Assembly: GCA_017302355.1 (NCBI GenBank)
Contig: JAFLDQ010000011.1
Span: forward strand, 1-39,858
Direction of reading: 5' to 3'
From: Dechloromonas sp.
Lineage (GTDB): Bacteria; Pseudomonadota; Gammaproteobacteria; Burkholderiales; Rhodocyclaceae
DNA: 39,858 nt
In this document: positions 27,996 through 37,073 of the stretch, piece after piece
Numbering within the stretch: the first letter of the stretch is position 1
Layout of the letters: every line of letters begins with the position of its first letter
Notes under the pieces: model-generated
Told to the model about the DNA's origin: nothing
The model's database searches: none
Seen by the model: the letters and a program-made list of their open reading frames with translations, nothing else
Made by a program: the position numbers and the translations under genes

Positions 27996-28627
27996 CGCAC
28001 GACCTCCAGTTCGTCGATGCGCAGGCGCAGCCCTTCCTGCGATACCAGGGCAGGAACCCGGGTAATGCCTAGGCGGCGGGTAAGAAGACCCTGCTGATCG
28101 AAGTAGACCGGCATACGCCATGACTTCATCAAGTCCAGGTAGGAACCACCGACCAGGATTGGTTTGAGGCGTCCCTGATAGAAGGCGATCAACTGCCGGG
28201 CACGGCCGACCTGGGCTGGATCGCGTCCATCGAAAAACAGCAGATGCCGGGACAGCGACACCACTTCCAGCGGGTTCTTGCGGGTGCCGGCGGCAAATAG
28301 CAACTCGCCCCGGGGGCCGAGGATATTGCGGTCGAGCGTGAAGCTCGGGTCGAAGTAGAAGGTCCTGGCCATCTCGGTCAAATGCAGGCCGGCGACCGGT
28401 GGCGGGTTTCTCACGGTGGCGATACCGCGTTCCCGGGCTTGATCTTCCAGGCGCTTGAGTTCGCCGCTACGCTCCTTGGCGCGTAGGCGCTGTTCGATCA
28501 TTTGCAGCAGATGCGGTTCGCTGATCTCATAGCTTGGCCCGATGACGCCCAGATCAAGGGCTCTCGCGCCTGGCGTGACCAGCAGCAGTGCGAAGACCAG
28601 GGGCGGGATAGTGACCAGGCGTTTCAT
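27992..28627 (-). CDS. traW: Conjugal pilus assembly protein TraW
   Basis: This 211-aa periplasmic protein partners TrbC. A signal peptide (LVTIPPLVFALLLVTPGARA) is followed by LDLGVIGPSYEISEPHLLQMIEQRL, typical of TraW. The rest includes FYFDPSFTLDRNILGPRGELLFAAGTRKNPLE and SRHLLFFDGRDPAQVGRA, also family features. A final segment (MPVYFDQQGLLTRRLGITRVPALV) shows the thioredoxin-like strand with cis-Pro. It overlaps the neighbouring genes on both sides by ATGA. Confidence 0.93.
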   Translation of the reverse strand: MKRLVTIPPLVFALLLVTPGARALDLGVIGPSYEISEPHLLQMIEQRLRAKERSGELKRLEDQARERGIATVRNPPPVAGLHLTEMARTFYFDPSFTLDRNILGPRGELLFAAGTRKNPLEVVSLSRHLLFFDGRDPAQVGRARQLIAFYQGRLKPILVGGSYLDLMKSWRMPVYFDQQGLLTRRLGITRVPALVSQEGLRLRIDELEVVR

Positions 28628-28995
28628 CGTGCTGCCTTGCCCGGACAGTGGATCTGTCCGGCGAGTTGTTCTCGGCCGGCGGTGTCACCCAGATGGTTCG
28701 CCCGGATCAGTGCCATCAGCACCGGATCGCCGTCACCGTCTGCCATGGCCCGGCGCAATTCGGCCGGCGTCAGGGGGCGACCGCAGCGCCGTGCGAAAGC
28801 TGCGAGGTAATCTCGGGCCCCGGTCTCGGCGGCTGGAGCAATCTGCCGGAGCAGGCCGAGATAGTCGGCCAGTGGCACGTTTTCAGAGGGCTGAACGCCT
28901 TGTGTCACTGGCGTGCCGACCAGAGGGCTCTGGGCCCATACGGCGGAATTTGCCAGAAGGCCGAACAAGCCGAGGGTAAAGAGGGAGCGGGGCAT
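28624..28995 (-). CDS. Uncharacterised exported protein between the S26 peptidase and traW
   Basis: This 123-aa protein begins with a signal peptide (MPRSLFTLGLFGLLANSAVWAQ). The mature part is helical, with LADYLGLLRQIAPAAETGARDYLAAFARRCGRPLTPAELRRAM and two cysteines (RRC and IHC near the end). The ATG at 28995 lies 10 nt after the preceding stop; a longer frame start at 29025 has no signal-peptide character. The stop overlaps traW through ATGA. I do not recognise a family, and the F-plasmid operon has no obvious counterpart at this place. Confidence 0.7.
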   Translation of the reverse strand: MPRSLFTLGLFGLLANSAVWAQSPLVGTPVTQGVQPSENVPLADYLGLLRQIAPAAETGARDYLAAFARRCGRPLTPAELRRAMADGDGDPVLMALIRANHLGDTAGREQLAGQIHCPGKAAR

Positions 28996-29005
28996 AGCTG
29001 GCGTC

Positions 29006-29602
29006 TCAGAACAGCGGGACCACAACGCCGATCACCTGCTCTTCCCGGACCAGGCCACTTTCCTGGTAGCGCGAGTCGAAGGAGTCGGGGCTGGAGCCCT
29101 GCACGTAGTAGTAGCGGGGTGGGATGACGGTCGGCGCAATCGGCGCGAGTGGCCTGCGGTCGTAGGCCTTTGTCTTGGCCACACCGACGTCCTCTCCATT
29201 GATGGCGACCTGCCGGCCGCTGACGGTTACGGTATCGCCCGGCAAACCGCGCACGATCTTGAAGAAAGGCTGACCGAGTAATCCCGGATAACGCCGCTGC
29301 GCCTCGCCGGCAAAGGAAAAAACGATGAAGTCGCCCCGCTGCAGGGGGTGCGGGCCGTGCTCCAGCCAAGCAACGCGATACGGCAGGCTCGGTGTCCAGT
29401 TGAAAAGGATAGGCACGCGCGGTGTCGCATCGACGAAGAGGCGGACATAGGCCAGGCTCCAGATGGCGACGATCGGCAGGTAGAGGTACCAGCGCTGGCG
29501 GGCATGGCGCAGGAAGTCGGCAACCCAACCGAAGATGCGTTGCCCGTGGCCGGGGCGTGCTGCAGGTATGGCGATTGCCTGTTGAAGAGGATCGCTGTTC
29601 AT
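29006..29602 (-). CDS. trhF: Conjugative-transfer signal peptidase (S26, TraF/TrhF-like)
   Basis: This 198-aa inner-membrane serine protease is of the S26 type found in RP4 TraF and R27 TrhF. One transmembrane helix (YLYLPIVAIWSLAYVRLFV, 39-57) precedes the catalytic Ser in NWTPSLPY (Ser72). The general-base Lys lies in FFKIVRGLPGD (Lys115), and the C-terminal GSSPDSFDSRYQESGLV is the box E region. In TrhF-type systems this peptidase processes conjugation proteins, so maturation of the TraA pilin is a reasonable guess. It overlaps trbI by 4 nt. Classical F plasmid lacks it, which puts this operon nearer to SXT/R27-like F-type systems. Confidence 0.92.
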   Translation of the reverse strand: MNSDPLQQAIAIPAARPGHGQRIFGWVADFLRHARQRWYLYLPIVAIWSLAYVRLFVDATPRVPILFNWTPSLPYRVAWLEHGPHPLQRGDFIVFSFAGEAQRRYPGLLGQPFFKIVRGLPGDTVTVSGRQVAINGEDVGVAKTKAYDRRPLAPIAPTVIPPRYYYVQGSSPDSFDSRYQESGLVREEQVIGVVVPLF

Positions 29603-29967
29603 GGTGCAGTCACCTTTCTGCGCAGTGTGGCCGTCAGATCAACGGTGTTCGGGGTCGGTCCGGCCACTGCCGTTTTGAGGACGACCAGGCAGCCGCACTC
29701 GCGCGGCAATTCCTCGAGGGCGAGCGGCAGGCGCTGGGCGAAGGTACGTGCCATGAACAGTGCTTTTTGCCGGTCTTCCTCGGAGCTGGCCTTGGTCAGG
29801 ATCTGGGTGAATTCGGCTTCCTTGGCGCGGTACACCTCGGCCACATCAACCACGCCGATGACCAGCGCGGGGCGCAGGACGAGACGGTCGTAGGCAGTCA
29901 GGGCGGCACTCACCACGAGTAGCGTCAGCAAGCCATGGCGCAATAACTGGGATGTGTTCGGTTTCAT
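29599..29967 (-). CDS. trbI: F-type conjugative transfer protein TrbI
   Basis: This 122-aa protein has a single N-terminal membrane anchor (LLRHGLLTLLVVSAALTAYDRLV) and a periplasmic domain. It contains VIGVVDVAEVYRAKEAEFTQILTKASSEEDRQKALFMARTFAQRLPLALEELPRECGCLVVLKTAV, matching the F-type TrbI pattern. In F plasmid TrbI affects pilus retraction. Both ends overlap neighbours by ATGA (traC before, the S26 peptidase after), its usual place directly after traC. Confidence 0.88.
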   Translation of the reverse strand: MKPNTSQLLRHGLLTLLVVSAALTAYDRLVLRPALVIGVVDVAEVYRAKEAEFTQILTKASSEEDRQKALFMARTFAQRLPLALEELPRECGCLVVLKTAVAGPTPNTVDLTATLRRKVTAP

Positions 29968-32531
29968 ACCGTATGCCCCCGATGGCGCAGTAGTTCGCTG
30001 ATCGCCTCGTCGATGGACAGGCCTTGGGCGCGTAACTCGTCGATCGGGGCGTTGTCTTCCAGCTTGTTGGAGAACAGCAGGTGGGTGGCCGGATCGAGGA
30101 TGTTGCGGGCGACCCCTTCGCCGACCGGCGACGAGATGTACAACTCGGAGAAGACGCCGGCCTCGGTGCGCAGGGAGTTCAACAGCCGCTTCTTCGGTTC
30201 GTCCATGGTCAGCCGGCCCTTGCGGTCGAGCATTTCGATGGACTCCGGTTTCTGACGGAGCAGGAAAACCCAGTCCGAACAGTTGAAGGCCGCTTCCATC
30301 TGGGTCGAGCCGTAGAAATCGTCGGCACTCTGGGTTGCGGTGCCGAGGGCGCCGCCGTACTTGCGGGCGCGCCGCGCGGCTTCCTCGATGACGGCGGCCT
30401 TGACCGGATCGTCGGCGCCGATGTCGCCCAGTTGCTGTTTCAGTTCATCGACGAAGAGCACCTTGCGCCGGTTGCGAGTGAGGTACATCTCGCCGGTAAT
30501 CCGGTGGAGCAGCAGAATATTGACCACCGCGTGCAGGTCGGGCCGACGTTTCAGTTCCTCGTTCTCGATGACGATGAAGTCATTGGAAAAGTCGATGTTG
30601 TTGCGGCCCTCGAAGAAGCGCTCGTATTGCCCGCCGCGCGAGTAGGGGTTGAGCATGATGGCGAGGTCCTTGATGCGCTGGTCGCCGACGACGCCCAGTT
30701 CCTCGATGCTCCCGCTCTTGAAGGCATCGCGTAGCCCCGTGATGCGCAACTCATTGCCGTATTCGCGCCAGAGCTTGAGGACCATGGCCGAGATGGCCTT
30801 GTATTGCACCTCTTCCAGGGTGTGCTGCATCGAGCACATCTTGGCGATGCCGGGCACCAACATGTCGATGTCTTCGTTGATATCGACGATGTGGGTGAAC
30901 GGGTCCAGGCAGATATTCACGTCGGGCCGGAACTCGATATAGGTGCCCTTGGCCTTGCGGCACAGCTTCTCGAAACTGCGACCGAGATCGAGCATCCAGA
31001 CCTTGGCGCCGATGGCGCGGTAGGACCAGGCCATTTCGTTCATCAGTACCGATTTGCCCGAGCCGGGGGCGCCGATGATGGCGAAGTTGTAGTTGCCGAG
31101 ATCATTGTCGAAAATGTCGAGGGTCATCAACTGGCCGCGCCGTCCCCCGAAAACCAGGGCCGGTGTGCGCGTGCCGCGCCACTCGGCAATCAATGGCGCC
31201 ATGTGGATGGCATTGGCCATCGTCTTGCGCGTGACGCGGCGCATTTTGACCAAGTCCTTGTGGAATTTCTCGGTCAGCGTCATCGGCAGGCTGGCGAGTA
31301 ATGCCTGGCGGTGCATGTAGGCGTCGGCATTGAGCTGGAAGCCGCGGCCGCGCCAGATGGCATTGGCGGCTTCATGGGCGGCGACCGCTTTGTTGGGTGC
31401 GGTGAATATCGCCAACTGGTGGTAGAGGCTGACCAGGTTGCCGCCGGTGTCAATGGCATCGGCCGCGGCGGTCCAGTCCTGCAGCTTCTTGTTCACATCC
31501 GGCATGACGTCGGCCATCTTTGATTTGGCGTTCTGCGTCGCCCGCACATGATTGGCGGTGACCACCGACTTGGTGAGGTTGGGGTCGAGGACCTGGACGC
31601 CGAGGGTGAGCAGAAACGGTGCGCTGTACTGCAGGGCCGGCTGCATCAGGTCGCCGATCAGCGACCCCATCTGCCACAGCGCGAAGCGTTCCGGAAAACT
31701 CTTGATCGAGTAGAAGCGCGCCTCCAATACATCGGGACTGGCTTCCTTCCACAAGGTCAGGCCGCTCGGATGCGGGTCCTGGATGGTGTCGAAGTCCACG
31801 ATCTGGTCGCGCAGTTCGCGGCCGTCGTCGTAGTTGAGGTCCGGCGCATCGGTCTGCGAGATGCGGTCGGGATTGGTGAACAGCGCACACCAGTTGATCA
31901 GGTCGGCGGCATCGCAGACGCGATTGGGCAGCGAGGCCGAGCGCAGGCTGGACGACATCGAATCGCGCAGGGCGAGCAGTTCGTCGCGCTTGTTGAGGTC
32001 TTCCGGGTCGCCCGGAAAGGCGACGCTCAGCATTAGGCGGAAATCCCGGATCGTGTAATGGAAGCCGGCGGTCAGCGACTTCTGTGCTCCCTGCAGCAGG
32101 TGGTCGACGCGCTGGCGGGCCAGTTTGCGGAACAGATTTTCGTTGCGCGCCGGGCGGCCCCATTGTTTGGCCTGCTCGGCCTGGTCCTCATCCTCGACCC
32201 GCAGATTGGCGTACTGGCGCAACTGGCTGCGCACCTGCGGCGAGGCGAACAGATGGAACTGGATACCGGTGCCGGGCGGGCAATTGGCGTAGAGCGAAAT
32301 CAGCACTTCCGCCATCCGCTCGTCGGCCCCCGACTGCGGCATCAGTTCGAGCATGACGCCCATGCTGTCGCGGTTCACGAAAATCTTCTCGGCGGCGAGA
32401 TAGGCGGAATAAGGCAGCCAGTTGGCGAACTGTTCGGCCGGTGTGTCCGCCGGTTCGCCGAAGGGAAAGCGTGGCGCATGGGTGTGGTCGCGCGGGCGAG
32501 CGAAATGGGGATCGCGGAGGGCGGTGTTCAT
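29964..32531 (-). CDS. traC: Conjugative transfer ATPase TraC (VirB4-like)
   Basis: This 855-aa cytoplasmic ATPase of the VirB4/TraC family powers pilus assembly at the inner membrane. The N-terminal half (TraC_F region) includes FANWLPYSAYLAAEKIFVNRDSMGVMLELMPQSG. The ATPase half has a perfect Walker A, GAPGSGKS, at residues 487-494, and a Walker B region RRKVLFVDELKQQLGD near 690. Gln-containing motifs (GTATQSADDFYGS) and KPESIEMLDRKGRL are also typical. The length matches. It overlaps trbI by 4 nt and begins 7 nt after traV. Confidence 0.97.
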   Translation of the reverse strand: MNTALRDPHFARPRDHTHAPRFPFGEPADTPAEQFANWLPYSAYLAAEKIFVNRDSMGVMLELMPQSGADERMAEVLISLYANCPPGTGIQFHLFASPQVRSQLRQYANLRVEDEDQAEQAKQWGRPARNENLFRKLARQRVDHLLQGAQKSLTAGFHYTIRDFRLMLSVAFPGDPEDLNKRDELLALRDSMSSSLRSASLPNRVCDAADLINWCALFTNPDRISQTDAPDLNYDDGRELRDQIVDFDTIQDPHPSGLTLWKEASPDVLEARFYSIKSFPERFALWQMGSLIGDLMQPALQYSAPFLLTLGVQVLDPNLTKSVVTANHVRATQNAKSKMADVMPDVNKKLQDWTAAADAIDTGGNLVSLYHQLAIFTAPNKAVAAHEAANAIWRGRGFQLNADAYMHRQALLASLPMTLTEKFHKDLVKMRRVTRKTMANAIHMAPLIAEWRGTRTPALVFGGRRGQLMTLDIFDNDLGNYNFAIIGAPGSGKSVLMNEMAWSYRAIGAKVWMLDLGRSFEKLCRKAKGTYIEFRPDVNICLDPFTHIVDINEDIDMLVPGIAKMCSMQHTLEEVQYKAISAMVLKLWREYGNELRITGLRDAFKSGSIEELGVVGDQRIKDLAIMLNPYSRGGQYERFFEGRNNIDFSNDFIVIENEELKRRPDLHAVVNILLLHRITGEMYLTRNRRKVLFVDELKQQLGDIGADDPVKAAVIEEAARRARKYGGALGTATQSADDFYGSTQMEAAFNCSDWVFLLRQKPESIEMLDRKGRLTMDEPKKRLLNSLRTEAGVFSELYISSPVGEGVARNILDPATHLLFSNKLEDNAPIDELRAQGLSIDEAISELLRHRGHTV

Positions 32532-32538
32532 ATGGACC

Positions 32539-33120
32539 TCACTGCGCAGGGCTGGTGCCGGGACCGGACAGCGGCGGGCGTTGCAACATCGGTAGGGGCG
32601 ACGACGTACTGGCGCCGGGTTCGGCGGTCGTCTCAGTGGCCGGCTTGGGTGGCAGCTTCAGCGGCGCATAGACATCGCGGATCTGGCGTTGCACGTGGTC
32701 GATCTGCCACTGGCCGTTGTCCACCTGGACATAGACGTAGCCCTGATCGTAGAGATCGCCGTCGGCGTCTTCCCAGGGTTTGATCCACAGCCGCAGGATG
32801 CGGGCCTGGGTACGTAGGGGACTGGGTGTCACGGCCATGCCGGGCGTGTTGGCTGTTGCCGAGGAAATGGCACGTCCTTCCTTGAGGGAAGGGCTTTCTT
32901 CGAATGCCTCTTTCTGGCGGTGGGCGGAGCGTTGTGCCTGCTGGCTGGGCAGATTGTTGTGAAGGGCATTGGCGTAGGTGCCGGACACCGAGTCGCAGGC
33001 GACGCCATCGGGGGCCTTGCAGGCATACTTAGAGTCGCCGCCCAGGCCGGACATGTTCATGCAGGCGGCCAAGGGGAGAAGCAGGCAGACGGCACCGAGT
33101 CGCAAGATCAGCGTCTTCAT
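32539..33120 (-). CDS. traV: Outer-membrane lipoprotein TraV
   Basis: This 193-aa lipoprotein (VirB7-like role) anchors the TraK/TraB core complex in the outer membrane. The lipobox PLAAC gives lipidated Cys20. The TraV signature follows: [21 protein letters not shown], with two further cysteines. The middle is Gln/Ser-rich. The C-terminal domain contains [28 protein letters not shown], the family's conserved Trp-containing strand, before a Pro-rich tail. The start overlaps the DsbC-like gene by ATGA. Confidence 0.93.
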   Translation of the reverse strand: MKTLILRLGAVCLLLPLAACMNMSGLGGDSKYACKAPDGVACDSVSGTYANALHNNLPSQQAQRSAHRQKEAFEESPSLKEGRAISSATANTPGMAVTPSPLRTQARILRLWIKPWEDADGDLYDQGYVYVQVDNGQWQIDHVQRQIRDVYAPLKLPPKPATETTAEPGASTSSPLPMLQRPPLSGPGTSPAQ

Positions 33121-33935
33121 GGCTGTTTCTCCGGAGCAACTGGCGAAGCGGCCGCTGCGAGTCGTGATTCGATCACGGTTCGTCCGACGAAGCCTTCGCT
33201 ACGGGTGCCATCCGCCCAGATCAGGGTAGGAGTGCCTTGTATGCCGAGTTGGCGGGCCAGCGCCAGGTTGCGATCGATCGGGTGGTCGCAGGCAGTGGCG
33301 GTGTTGAGCAGGCTGTCGTCGCCATCGAGCATCAGGCGCCGCCAGGCCGCCGCACGATCCATCGCACACCAGACGGCGATCGGTTTCGTCTCGCCCAGGA
33401 AAGGCAGCAGGAAGGTGTAGATGGTGACGTTGTCGAGGCTGGCCAGTTCCGCCTCCAACTGTTTGCAGTAAGGGCAGTTGGGGTCGCTGAAAACGGCCAG
33501 CCGGCGCTGACCGGTCCCGTGCACGGTCTTGACCGCGTCACTCAGGGGCAACTGCTCGAAGCGGATCGGGTTTGCTGTACTTGGCTGGTATTTCTGGGGC
33601 GCTTCATCGGGGCTATTTGCCTTGCCGGTCTGCGCTAGTTTAGGGCCGGTCAGGTCGCTCATGGCTTTAGTGTCGAACAGGTGCCCGAAGAGAAAGTAGC
33701 GTGGCTGCCTGGCAGACACGTAGGCCACGTTGCCGTTCATCCAGACCTCGTAAAGGCCGGCAACGGGTGTGCGGGCGATGCTGGTGAAGTGCGTTCCCGG
33801 ATGGGCTTTCTGCAACGTCGTCAGGAGTTGCTTCTCGTCGGGCGTGGCTGCGTTGACGCCAATGCCGGTGCCGAGGAGGGCAGTGCTCAAGGCGGCGACG
33901 AGCGCATGCCGACGCATGATTTTAGTAGTTGCCAT
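33117..33935 (-). CDS. dsbC: DsbC-like thiol:disulfide interchange protein
   Basis: This 272-aa periplasmic disulfide isomerase has a signal peptide ([19 protein letters not shown]). An N-terminal dimerisation domain (about 30-110) precedes the thioredoxin domain with [18 protein letters not shown], in which C154-P-Y-C157 is the active site. [12 protein letters not shown] holds the cis-Pro loop, and a second Cys pair (VWCAMDR and TACDHP) is also seen in DsbC. It probably shuffles disulfides in TraN, TraU and TraH. I start at ATG 33935, overlapping traB by 14 nt; ATG 33917 is possible. DsbC genes at this place are common in F-type ICEs. Confidence 0.93.
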   Translation of the reverse strand: MATTKIMRRHALVAALSTALLGTGIGVNAATPDEKQLLTTLQKAHPGTHFTSIARTPVAGLYEVWMNGNVAYVSARQPRYFLFGHLFDTKAMSDLTGPKLAQTGKANSPDEAPQKYQPSTANPIRFEQLPLSDAVKTVHGTGQRRLAVFSDPNCPYCKQLEAELASLDNVTIYTFLLPFLGETKPIAVWCAMDRAAAWRRLMLDGDDSLLNTATACDHPIDRNLALARQLGIQGTPTLIWADGTRSEGFVGRTVIESRLAAAASPVAPEKQP

Positions 33936-35307
33936 CGTCCGAGGTCTCCAGATAGCGGGTTTCAGGGGAATTGGCGAAGCGGGCAGCAGAGGGCTCGCCT
34001 GCCGTCATTGGTACGTCGATGCGCACGCCCTTGGTGATCACCACATCGACTTCGCGGCCGGCGTCCACTTCGATGACCGGGAAGGTGTTCTCGGCGAGCT
34101 TGATGTAGTACTGAGCCAGGCGGTCGAGGGCCTTGCCGACCCCCGAGCCGAGGCCGGCGCGATAGGCTTCGGAACCGGTGGCGCTGGCGACCGTGCCGAA
34201 GGCCGACGTGCTGTATTCGGTCGACGAGGTGGCCAGGCCCTGGCCGATGCCACTAACCACACCGGCCAGCAGGGCGTTGGCGAGCATCTGGCCCTGCTTG
34301 GTGACCAGCCGACCGCGCATGCCGACCTTGCCATCCTCGCCGTAGATCGAGCCCTGGATCTTGACTTCCAGCGTTGCGCCGTCGGTCCGCACACAAGACA
34401 GACTCTCGGTGCGCAGGTAGGCGCGTTCGGAACTGATGTCGCCATAGCCGGCGGCCACCACGAAGCACTCCCGGTATTCGGCGCGGAAGCGGTTGGGCAG
34501 GAAGGCGTTGTCTGAAAGGCGGATCAGGACCGGGTGCGGGTTGGATTGGGATTGCCCGCCGGTCGGCGCATCCAGGCCACCCAGCAGCGTGCCGCGGGTG
34601 AAGCTGACGGGCAGGAAGGTGGAGACGGTTCGGGGGGCTGTTTGCGCTCCAGCCCCGGCGGCGCGCTCGGCTTTCTCGCTGGGGTTAGCGAGCAGGGTGC
34701 GCTCGGCCACCGTAATCCGGGTAATTCCTGGGCTTGGCGCCTGCAGGGATGTCGGCGCCAGCAAGTCACCGGGCGTGCCACTCGGCATTGCTCCGGTGGG
34801 CAAGCCCTTGGACGGTGGTGGAGCAGGGGGCAGACTCGCCGCCGGTGGCATGCTGTTCGGCATGGTCGGGAGTGGTGTGGGCGGCTGGGGTGTCGCGGCG
34901 GCCTGCTGGGTCGAGGTCAGTCGCTGTTCCAGTTCGGCAAAGCGCTGCATGGTCTTCGCTTCGAAGGTCTGGCGATCCTTGTTGAGTCGTCCCTGTTCTT
35001 CGCGTTCGTTCTCGTACTGGGCAAGCTTGCGCCCGGCCGTGCCGACCCATTGGTCGACCGGATTGACCTGAGCGCCGGGCGACATGACGCCAATGTTGGT
35101 GACCGAACTGGCCGGCCCGGCGGCGGGTTGCGTGCTGCTCGTCGGCGGACTGCTCGCCGTGAATGCGAAAATCGACCAGAGCAGCCCGACGCCGCCGGCC
35201 ATCAGGGCGCCGAGCATGGCGTACTGGCGCTGCCGCGGCGACAAACGCTGCAGCAATTGCTGCGGCAAACCGCGCAGCGTTTGCATCCACTGACGCGGCG
35301 TGGTCAT
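33922..35307 (-). CDS. traB: Conjugal transfer core protein TraB (VirB10-like)
   Basis: This 461-aa protein spans the envelope as the scaffold of the core complex with TraK and TraV. A short cytoplasmic N-terminus is followed by one transmembrane helix (about 30-49, [20 protein letters not shown]). A coiled coil ([34 protein letters not shown]) and a Pro-rich periplasmic stretch (about 145-185) come next. The VirB10/TrbI domain includes [42 protein letters not shown] and [23 protein letters not shown] segments. The ATG at 35307 overlaps the traK stop (ATGA); the 73-codon upstream extension is antisense noise. Confidence 0.95.
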   Translation of the reverse strand: MTTPRQWMQTLRGLPQQLLQRLSPRQRQYAMLGALMAGGVGLLWSIFAFTASSPPTSSTQPAAGPASSVTNIGVMSPGAQVNPVDQWVGTAGRKLAQYENEREEQGRLNKDRQTFEAKTMQRFAELEQRLTSTQQAAATPQPPTPLPTMPNSMPPAASLPPAPPPSKGLPTGAMPSGTPGDLLAPTSLQAPSPGITRITVAERTLLANPSEKAERAAGAGAQTAPRTVSTFLPVSFTRGTLLGGLDAPTGGQSQSNPHPVLIRLSDNAFLPNRFRAEYRECFVVAAGYGDISSERAYLRTESLSCVRTDGATLEVKIQGSIYGEDGKVGMRGRLVTKQGQMLANALLAGVVSGIGQGLATSSTEYSTSAFGTVASATGSEAYRAGLGSGVGKALDRLAQYYIKLAENTFPVIEVDAGREVDVVITKGVRIDVPMTAGEPSAARFANSPETRYLETSDDGNY

Positions 35308-36173
35308 GGCATCTCTCCGCGGCGGATTACATAGACGCTGGTGCTCTCGCCAGGGCGAAGGTTGTGGTGCTCGACGGCAATGCCGACGACGCTGCCCTGC
35401 GCGCGGTCGAATTCCTGTTCGGCCAGTACCATGGGGGCATCGCTGATGTTCTGCAGCAGGTATTTCTCGCCGACCAGGCCGCGCCCCTCGTACTGGCGGA
35501 CCCGGGAAAAACGCGCCTCGTTCCACAACGGGAGCGTGCCGCGGGTCTCTTCGACCCGGATATCTGGCGGTACCCGATCCGAAGCCATCGCCACCAACAG
35601 CGCCTTCATGGCACGTACCTGGTTGGGCGACGGGGCGGCCGGGGCTGATGGCGCATGCTTCAAGGCCTTCGGTGTCCTGTCGCGGATGACGATGGTGTCG
35701 GCCGGGGTGTCCGAACGACGCAGCAGCAAGGTGTAGGTAGCGTTAGCCGTTGCGACGAAGAGGTTGATGGGCTTGGTGGAATCGTCCACCGGACGGACAT
35801 AGATTTCGCCCTTGTCGCGGTCGCAGGTCAGCGCGATCTCACCGGCTGGATTGATCGGTGATGAACCGGTAGCGGCGGGTGTCATGCCCGGGCTGGCGGG
35901 AAGGGCTGCCGCCATGCCGCATTGGCTCGAATGGATGTTACCGAAGACGTCGGTGATCGATGCCCCTTCGATGCGGATGCGGGTCGGTTCCCGGATCGAC
36001 AGGATGGCTTCGACTGCCGCACCGTCGCTGGCCTCGACGAGTTGCAGCGCCTGGGCGGGCAGGGCAGTCATGGCGGCGATACAGGCGATGACTTGAACAG
36101 CGCTCATCGTCCATCCGCGCCCAGGCATTGGAACAGGTCGGGATAGGGTCTGGTTGGTATCAGTTGCCGACAT
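35304..36173 (-). CDS. traK: Conjugal transfer core protein TraK (secretin-like)
   Basis: This 289-aa VirB9-like protein forms the outer-membrane core with TraV and TraB. The start at ATG 36173 is set by AAGGAG 8 nt upstream; it gives a long signal region ending AVQVIACIAAMTALPAQA. The mature protein begins LQLVEASDGAAVEAILSIREPTRIRIEGASITDVFGN, the TraK-type N-domain. Later segments PINLFVATANATYTLLLRRSDTPADTIVIRD and the C-terminal GRGLVGEKYLLQNISDAPMVLAEQEFD also fit. It overlaps traE by 14 nt and traB by 4 nt. Confidence 0.94.
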   Translation of the reverse strand: MSATDTNQTLSRPVPMPGRGWTMSAVQVIACIAAMTALPAQALQLVEASDGAAVEAILSIREPTRIRIEGASITDVFGNIHSSQCGMAAALPASPGMTPAATGSSPINPAGEIALTCDRDKGEIYVRPVDDSTKPINLFVATANATYTLLLRRSDTPADTIVIRDRTPKALKHAPSAPAAPSPNQVRAMKALLVAMASDRVPPDIRVEETRGTLPLWNEARFSRVRQYEGRGLVGEKYLLQNISDAPMVLAEQEFDRAQGSVVGIAVEHHNLRPGESTSVYVIRRGEMP

Positions 36174-36726
36174 TGGCTATCTCCTTGAAACTTTTCAGAT
36201 GCATGCGAGCGCCGGCGTAGCTGAACTCGACCCGATAGGCCTTGAGGTCGTTGGCCGTCTCGAAGCCATTGACCAGGGTGCGTAGCCGTCCGCGAATGAC
36301 GACGCTCTGGCCTTCTTCACTGGGAACCAGTTGCTGGGGGGCGAAGACGGTGGCGGCGTTGATGCGCTTCAGGCGTTCGGCTTCGACTTCCTGGCGGGTT
36401 TTCAGCGGGCCGTACTGTTCCGGTTCGACGTAGCCGAGCAGGATGTCCTTCTTCCAGTCGATCGAGGCCGGCGTCACATCGAGGACCAGCCAGGCAATGA
36501 AACTGCCCATCTGTTCGAGGTATTCGCTGCTCGCCCTGTCGCGGGTGACCCAGAAGGTCTTGTCGATCGAGGGCGGCACGACGACGGTACGCACCGTGCC
36601 GAGCAGGTTGAAGATGACTATCAGGGCGAGGATCTGGCCGGCGGCCAGGACGGCAACGGCGAGACCGAGCCCCTGGTTGCGCCGGCGCATTTCCTTGATG
36701 TCGCCGTTGAGTCGTTCGAAGTCCAT
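36160..36726 (-). CDS. traE: Conjugal transfer protein TraE
   Basis: This 188-aa VirB8-like inner-membrane protein has one N-terminal helix (GLAVAVLAAGQILALIVIFNLL) and a periplasmic domain with VVVPPSIDKTFWVTRDRASSEYLEQMGSFIAWLVLDVTPASIDWKKDILLGYV, very typical of TraE. A C-terminal strand region (VVIRGRLRTLVNGFE) completes it. The start at 36726 follows AGGAG at 8 nt. A longer frame reaching 37002 is antisense to traL and rejected. It follows traL by 17 nt. Confidence 0.96.
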   Translation of the reverse strand: MDFERLNGDIKEMRRRNQGLGLAVAVLAAGQILALIVIFNLLGTVRTVVVPPSIDKTFWVTRDRASSEYLEQMGSFIAWLVLDVTPASIDWKKDILLGYVEPEQYGPLKTRQEVEAERLKRINAATVFAPQQLVPSEEGQSVVIRGRLRTLVNGFETANDLKAYRVEFSYAGARMHLKSFKEIANVGN

Positions 36727-36743
36727 GGGTTTTTCTCCTGGGC

Positions 36744-37043
36744 TCAGCCGACCATGCGGCGGATGTGCGATGGTGGCGTGGCGCGCATCGTGGTCAGCGG
36801 ACTGGCCGGCAGGTGCCAGTACAGCCAGTGGATGGCGAAGGCCGGATGCTTGTCCGCCTTGATGCGCGAGATCCAGCGCGAGACGAAGATGCCCGCCGCC
36901 ATGCAGACGGCGAACGAGGTCTTGCTGCCGGACATGTAGCCGACGAAAAACATGAACAGGATCGGCGCCGCGACATCGACATCCCAGAAGCCGATCTTCC
37001 ATTGGTCGTCGAGACGCCGCGGGATATAGGTGTCTGCTTGCAT
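36744..37043 (-). CDS. traL: Conjugal transfer protein TraL
   Basis: This 99-aa small inner-membrane protein is of the TraL family (VirB3-like role beside the ATPase TraC). YIPRRLDDQWKIGFWDVDVAAPILFMFFVGYMSG is the family start, followed by a second hydrophobic helix (SFAVCMAAGIFVSRWI) and KADKHPAFAIHWLYWHLP. Length and topology are normal. It lies between traA and traE in the standard order. Confidence 0.95.
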   Translation of the reverse strand: MQADTYIPRRLDDQWKIGFWDVDVAAPILFMFFVGYMSGSKTSFAVCMAAGIFVSRWISRIKADKHPAFAIHWLYWHLPASPLTTMRATPPSHIRRMVG

Positions 37044-37073
37044 ATCGGTCTCCTGAGGATCGATGCCGGCGTT

